The notes under the pieces: model-generated
What the model was told of the DNA's origin: nothing
Database searches by the model: none
What the model saw: only the letters and a program-made list of their open reading frames with translations
Part shown: positions 18,858 through 22,971 of the stretch, one piece after another
Layout: every line of letters begins with the position of its first letter
Position numbering within the stretch: the first letter of the stretch is position 1
Assembly (NCBI GenBank): GCA_005223375.1
Contig: RXOD01004397.1
Span: 1-22,971, forward strand
Reading direction: 5' to 3'
Origin: Amoebophrya sp. AT5.2
Taxonomy: Eukaryota; Sar; Dinophyceae; Syndiniales; Amoebophryaceae
DNA: 22,971 bases
Program-made: the position numbers and the translations under genes

Positions 18858-21089
18858 ATGTCCACAACCGCAGGCAAAATGTCACCCACCGCCAGCGGCG
18901 AACAGGCGGTACGCTGGTCGGCGGAAGCGTTGTATCGTGCGCTCGAGGCGGACGGCGTTGCGAGCGCGAGCGAACCAAACGCAGTGGGCGGCACAGGGGG
19001 CAGTGCCGCTTCCCGAAGCAGTTCGAATGGGTCCAATCCGGCACCACGAAGCGAAAGCGACGATACGCAAGAAGCTGCTGCAACGAGGACAAGACACCAT
19101 CGTGATGCAAGTGAAAGTGGCGGCCCCTTCTTCTTCTTTCCCGAAGAGTCGGCCGCGAGCGCGAGTACGAGACGCGATCAGAGCTGGCGGGGCGACGACC
19201 AACAGATCCTGGGGGACGTGTCGTCGTTTGCAGCGCGGGTGAATGGTGTGCATTCTCTGCTCGACGAGCTCGATGATATCGCGATTCCCCTGGGGCCACG
19301 TCGCTACGGCGAATTCGTCACGAACCTTTCATCTCGAACGCCACTGGCGGACGACTGCAACGTGGTGCAATCCCTTGCGGAGCAGCTCACGATCAACGAT
19401 ACGTACCTGCACGAGGCGGACCGCCGCTTCCGCGAGCGGCTAAAAACGAATAAGGAGCGACTGGCAGAAGCAGAGCGCGCAGCCGAGAACGGGGACGGAG
19501 CGAGCCGCAGTCCCCCGATGGCGAGCCCGCACTACAAGAGCGCCGCGGAGAAGCTAAAGCGAGTCGCGAGCAACAGCAACTCACCGAAGTATATCAGAAG
19601 CAGGAGTCCGGGTGCCGCTGAGATGCCTTCGGCCACCGCCAGGTTCGAGTTTCTGTACAACCGTTTTTTAGAACAGAACGAAGACGTCAGTCCTAGCGGC
19701 GGCAACCGGAACCCGGGCGGAGGTGGTGAAAGCGAGAAAGCGTACGTCTGTTCTGCGCAGCTCAAGGTGCACGAGAGGTGCCTGGAAGCGGCGATGCGTA
19801 CCTTGGGACAAGTGGTCAACGACCGCGTGCGGGCCCTGTCGCGACCGAAGTCGCCGAAGTCGCCAGTTGCGGGCCCCGACAGTGCCGTTGCAACCACGGG
19901 CGGGGGACAGGCGGTCTACTCCGGTGGCACCACTCCCACTCCGTCTCCGGTGGCAGCGGCAGGGTTTTACTCTGCGTTGATGAATGCCGAACAGCAGAAG
20001 TCCGACTTAACAGCAGAAGTCCGACTCATCCGGGCGAAACTTCTGAAGTCGATGCAATCCGGCGTCGTGTCGCCGCTCGGTGCGTCGCCGACGCTCTCGT
20101 CCGGACTGGGGGTTTCGCCGCGGGCCCCGTCGTACGGTTCCGCCCCCGGAACAACCGGAGTGTCCGTGTCTGCGTCGCCGTTCTCTCCTCCCACGGACGC
20201 CTTTCTGTCGCTGGACCTGAAGACGATTTTGGTGCCAGCACCCGAGATCGGCAGCGAGGCTGTGGTGGGAAAGGCAGAGGATTTTGAAAAAACAGAGGCA
20301 CCAATCAAGGCGCAGCAGCAGCAGCTGGAAGAAGTGGTGCGGCCGATTGTGCTGGAGCTTCTGGCGAAAAGTGCGAAGGAGAACGCGTCTCAGGAGAAAG
20401 CAAGCGGCGTTTTGGATGTTTTAAGCAGACGCCTGGAGGAGGTGGTTGGCAGCGACGGGAAAAAAAATGAAGAACGTGCGGGGAAAACGGACGCGGAGGG
20501 GCCAGCCGGGTCTCCGCCCCCGGGGGCTGGTCGCGGGGATGACGAGGAAGGTGAAGACGACGACGGGCACAGCCCCGCGACGCCGTTCTCCAAAAAAGGA
20601 GACTCGAAGAGCAACGCAGCGTCGCCACCGGAGCAGAAGGGGCTGCTGCACATTCTCGGGCTGGACGGCGCTTTCGGGCGGTCCCCCGGGGGCGACGACG
20701 GGCCGTCACCGTCCCAAAAATTGCTGGGCGATAAGTACGACACCGTGAGCATGACGGACCTGGTGTCTTCGGCGTCAAAGAGCCCCCCGCAGCCGCCGCC
20801 GGATATTTTTCCGTCGTCCGCCGCGCGCCTGATCGAAGTGCACCTGGCGGGGCATCCGGGCGGAAACACATTCCCCGAGTCTTCGTCTTCGAGCTCGGAG
20901 GCCTCACGGTCGGATATTCCTGTCGAATACATGGATTTGGAGGAGCTGAGCCGAGGACCGCGCTACGGCCCGTGGTTCGGTCTGCCAACGCTGAAGTATC
21001 GGCAGATGGAAAAGATCTTCCGCAGAAAAAAACACAGCTCTCCTGGCGCGAGCAAAAATCCTGGCGCGCAGGAGAAGACTCGAGAGTGA
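18858..21089 (+). CDS. unrecognised Ser/Pro-rich protein with several helical segments
   Basis: This is a single exon of 743 residues; the ATG is the first after an in-frame TGA at 18774. Much of the protein is low-complexity with many SP and SPK sites (RPKSPKSP, RSRSPG, ASPTLSSG), typical of a disordered, proline-directed-kinase target. Likely helices are LLDELDDIAIPLGPRRYGEF with the following SLAEQL..LHEADRRFRERLKTNKERL (about 130-210), LKVHERCLEAAMRTLGQVVNDRV (about 300-322), AEQQKSDLTAEVRLIRAKLL (about 377-396) and the QQQQLEEVV..ELLAKSAKE..VLDVLSRRLEEVV block (about 490-530). Acidic and Gly/Pro stretches follow, and the end is basic (FRRKKH). No signal peptide or membrane segment is visible. 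No family was recognised. A 19-nt tandem duplication lies at 19990-20027. Confidence 0.72.
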   Translation: MSTTAGKMSPTASGEQAVRWSAEALYRALEADGVASASEPNAVGGTGGSAASRSSSNGSNPAPRSESDDTQEAAATRTRHHRDASESGGPFFFFPEESAASASTRRDQSWRGDDQQILGDVSSFAARVNGVHSLLDELDDIAIPLGPRRYGEFVTNLSSRTPLADDCNVVQSLAEQLTINDTYLHEADRRFRERLKTNKERLAEAERAAENGDGASRSPPMASPHYKSAAEKLKRVASNSNSPKYIRSRSPGAAEMPSATARFEFLYNRFLEQNEDVSPSGGNRNPGGGGESEKAYVCSAQLKVHERCLEAAMRTLGQVVNDRVRALSRPKSPKSPVAGPDSAVATTGGGQAVYSGGTTPTPSPVAAAGFYSALMNAEQQKSDLTAEVRLIRAKLLKSMQSGVVSPLGASPTLSSGLGVSPRAPSYGSAPGTTGVSVSASPFSPPTDAFLSLDLKTILVPAPEIGSEAVVGKAEDFEKTEAPIKAQQQQLEEVVRPIVLELLAKSAKENASQEKASGVLDVLSRRLEEVVGSDGKKNEERAGKTDAEGPAGSPPPGAGRGDDEEGEDDDGHSPATPFSKKGDSKSNAASPPEQKGLLHILGLDGAFGRSPGGDDGPSPSQKLLGDKYDTVSMTDLVSSASKSPPQPPPDIFPSSAARLIEVHLAGHPGGNTFPESSSSSSEASRSDIPVEYMDLEELSRGPRYGPWFGLPTLKYRQMEKIFRRKKHSSPGASKNPGAQEKTRE
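19990..20027 (+). repeat. 19-nt tandem duplication inside coding sequence
   Basis: AACAGCAGAAGTCCGACTT (19990-20008) is followed directly by AACAGCAGAAGTCCGACTC (20009-20027), 18 of 19 identical. Because 19 is not a multiple of three, the two copies are read in different frames (EQQKSDL, then TAEVRL). Confidence 0.95.
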
Positions 21090-21452
21090 GACTTGGAGTT
21101 GGTAAAAAAATTAGCGATCATAAGTAAAAGTACGGGCTGCAGAAGAGGTGGCAACAAAGAAACTACTTCCGGTGTTCAAAGCAAGATTTTGATCTCTTTG
21201 CAGCACAAGTGGCAGAAAGGCCAGTTTCTACGGCTGGCACGACTGATCAATCACTGAACATCATTTCTACAACATGAACATCAATGGATGCAGCGGCTCA
21301 ACATTGTCAGCAGCTCACGGAAGGGAACTACTCATTAATAGGACGTGCCTCGAAGAACGCCAAAGCAAATCCGCCGGCGCTGCGAGTGCGACTAGGTCTC
21401 TCTTCGAATTTTTTGCGCCAATCGATTCGTAGAACTTTCTCGCCACCGCAGA
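21090..21452. other. short intergenic region
   Basis: No gene is supported. An open frame beginning at 21284 runs into the next gene in a different frame and is not called. A pyrimidine-rich stretch (ACTTTCTCGCCACCGCAG) leads into the next start. Confidence 0.5.
21449..21451 (+). promoter_or_regulatory. CAG one base before the start codon: possible trans-splice acceptor
   Basis: A pyrimidine-rich run, CTTTCTCGCCACCGCAG, then one A, then the ATG at 21453. It looks like a usable 3' splice site. Confidence 0.35.
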
Positions 21453-22971
21453 ATGCCGTCTGTTGCGCGTCCCACGCTGACGAGCTGCACGCCGTCGGGG
21501 CCGGCGCTGCATTTCCCGGGACAGTGCGAGCTGGAAATGGAGTGGATCCGGCAGATTCAGGCGATTCCGGTGCCGCTGGACCACGTCTCGGAACTACTCC
21601 ATCCGAAGTACGCGATTATTCTCGGCATCGCCTGCGCCTGCTACGTGGGTGGTACTCATTCATTCATTTTTACATACAGGTTTAGATTAAGGTTCGTCCC
21701 TATCCCTCCGTTCGCAACTGAATTCTAAGTTCTCCTGTGCGGCTGATGTGGTGTCATACCGTTTGTTTTCTGTTTCACCGCCGTGGATGTCTTGTTGGCA
21801 CCTTCAACGAATTCGAATGATCAGTCCAATCGATCCTTGGGCACATGCGGTGCGCGCTGCCCACGACTGCTTTTACGAAAAGCGAGCGAGCGGCACTGCA
21901 GATGGAGCTTTTGGACGCAGAATAAAACGAACCTCGTTGCAATACTATTAGTTACCACTGCAAACCTCTTCAGGTCGCGAGAGCTATCTCCAGTACTACG
22001 TGGTCGCTTCGTGGCTGCTGTGTGATGCGAGCCATTTCCTCCTGAAGTGGATGTTCCAGGGCGACCGGCCGTATTGGGTGCAGGGGAACACCTTCAAGCA
22101 GTTTTCGCACACCTGCGAGGCGGGGTACGGATTCCCGAGCGGGCATTCCTGCGTGCTGTCGTCGATTCTAGGGGCCTTCTACTGGCACTGCATCCGCAAG
22201 TACGCACCGGGCAAGAAATATAGCTACCTGCTCGTGCTGGTTGTGTGCGAAGTGGCCATGATGATCAGTACTGAGAAGTTATGTGGGAGCTTGCTTCTTT
22301 TTCTTTTTCTTGCGCTCGCGAGTCCGTTGACACAACTACTAGCGCACTATATTCTTTATCTTTGCTGTAATCGTGTTCGTGACCCCCACGACCGCCTCTC
22401 CAAACCCCAGGTCGGAGCTACACCGGCTCCCATTTCGTTTCTCAGACGGTCGCCGGCGCATTCTACGGCGTGCTCTGGGTGCCGCTCTCCAAGTCGTTCG
22501 GCGACTTCATCGTTCACGTCGCGAAGGCGCGGCGCAGCAAGAGCCTCTCCTTTCTCAAGAACGCGTTCTACAGCCTGGTTTTTCTGGCGATTCCCGCGGC
22601 CTTCTACGGGCTGCAGTGGTTCTTCAAGGACTTCGTGAGCGCCGAAGCCCTGCAGACGGATGTGTACCGCTCGATCAAACTTGCGGACGCCGGCTGCACC
22701 GATCCCTCGGCGGTGCGCAAGGGCACGGTGTATCAGGGTCCCTTGTACGAAACCGTAGGCGTCGCTCTGTTTCTGGCGTTTTCGCTCGGAAACACTACAC
22801 TGAGGGCGCGGGAAGACTCTTCGGGCTCGGGGGCGGGCGAAGGAGAAGGAAAGCAGAAGGGCAGCAAAAGCGGTTTCGCGTCGGAGGAGACTGGCGGGGA
22901 GGCGGCTGCGGATGCCGGAGAAGAAAGCAGCACGACCGAGGCCCCGGGGGCATCCTTCGTGAAGCGGCGGG
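21453..22971 (+). CDS. glucose-6-phosphatase-like PAP2-fold membrane phosphatase, 3' end missing
   Basis: Joining 21453-21651, 21974-22267 and 22411-22971 leaves the frame open to the window edge. All PAP2 catalytic motifs are present: KWMFQGDRP (K-x6-RP), PSGH inside HTCEAGYGFPSGHS, and SRSYTGSHF, which is rebuilt only after splicing and supplies the second Arg and the phosphohistidine His. The RPYW and CEAGYGFPSGH contexts and a Gln rather than Asp after the last motif (HFVSQ) are specific to the glucose-6-phosphatase branch. In animals G6PC is an ER membrane enzyme with a lumenal active site that releases glucose from glucose 6-phosphate. Hydrophobic segments around YAIILGIACACYV, YYVVASWLLCDASHFLL, YLLVLVVCEVAMMI, TVAGAFYGVLWV, SLVFLAIPAAFYGL and TVGVALFLAFSL fit a polytopic protein. 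The visible end is a Gly/Glu/Ser-rich tail. The family call is strong; the substrate is not proven. Confidence 0.85.
21652..21973 (+). other. intron 1 of the G6Pase-like gene
   Basis: The donor is GTG|GTACTC, the acceptor CCTCTTCAG and the phase 1. A donor at 21649 (GTGGTA) is equally phase-compatible and differs by one Gly codon; 21652 is preferred because GTAC is the common donor in this window. Confidence 0.7.
22268..22410 (+). other. intron 2 of the G6Pase-like gene
   Basis: The donor is ATCA|GTACTG, the acceptor AACCCCAG and the phase 1; it is 143 nt long with T-rich tracts. Its removal creates the catalytic SRSYTGSH motif exactly, which confirms both ends. Confidence 0.92.

Overview
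The window looks like nuclear DNA of a unicellular eukaryote. It holds eight protein-coding genes (two cut by the window edges), all on the + strand. Five are broken by, or probably broken by, spliceosomal introns with GT..AG ends. Coding exons are GC-rich and the spaces between genes are clearly more AT-rich. One-way gene order, short introns, and a CAG directly before several start codons fit a dinoflagellate-type alveolate with spliced-leader trans-splicing. A compact-genome form such as a syndinian is possible. The lineage is an inference: no rRNA, organelle or unambiguous marker gene is present.

Layout from left to right: (1) 1-1365, the 3' part of a seven-helix GOST-family membrane protein (TMEM87/GPR107 type), three exons. 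(2) 2283-3812, a Ser/Pro-rich protein with a C-terminal RING-H2 finger, two exons. (3) 4659-6681, a protein with an ankyrin-like segment and a Lys/Glu/Ala-rich tail, carried on two overlapping open frames that need an intron or contain a frameshift. (4) 7405-9114, an unrecognised protein with two copies of a seven-cysteine module. (5) 9741-12854, a membrane-anchored large GTPase of the GBP/atlastin class with a signal-peptide-like N-terminus. (6) 15468-17944, an alpha/beta-hydrolase-like protein with an acidic Cys/Ser-rich repeat tail, three exons. (7) 18858-21089, an unrecognised Ser/Pro-rich protein with helical segments. (8) 21453 to the right edge, a glucose-6-phosphatase-like PAP2 phosphatase, three exons.

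The intergenic DNA holds a diverged repeat family (near 3876-4105 and 6893-7155), a 1.63-kb element bounded by a perfect 33-bp inverted repeat (13139-14768), a diverged tandem duplication before gene 6, and a compact hairpin after gene 4. No tRNA, rRNA, CRISPR array or bacterial operon was found.

The genes do not form one obvious pathway. Several are endomembrane proteins (GOST protein, GTPase, G6Pase-like enzyme), but dinoflagellate-style arrays commonly mix unrelated genes, so shared function should not be inferred from order alone. The features that most merit a second look are the start-codon-adjacent CAG sites, the inverted-repeat element, the paired seven-cysteine protein, and several short direct repeats inside coding sequence whose copies are read in different frames.
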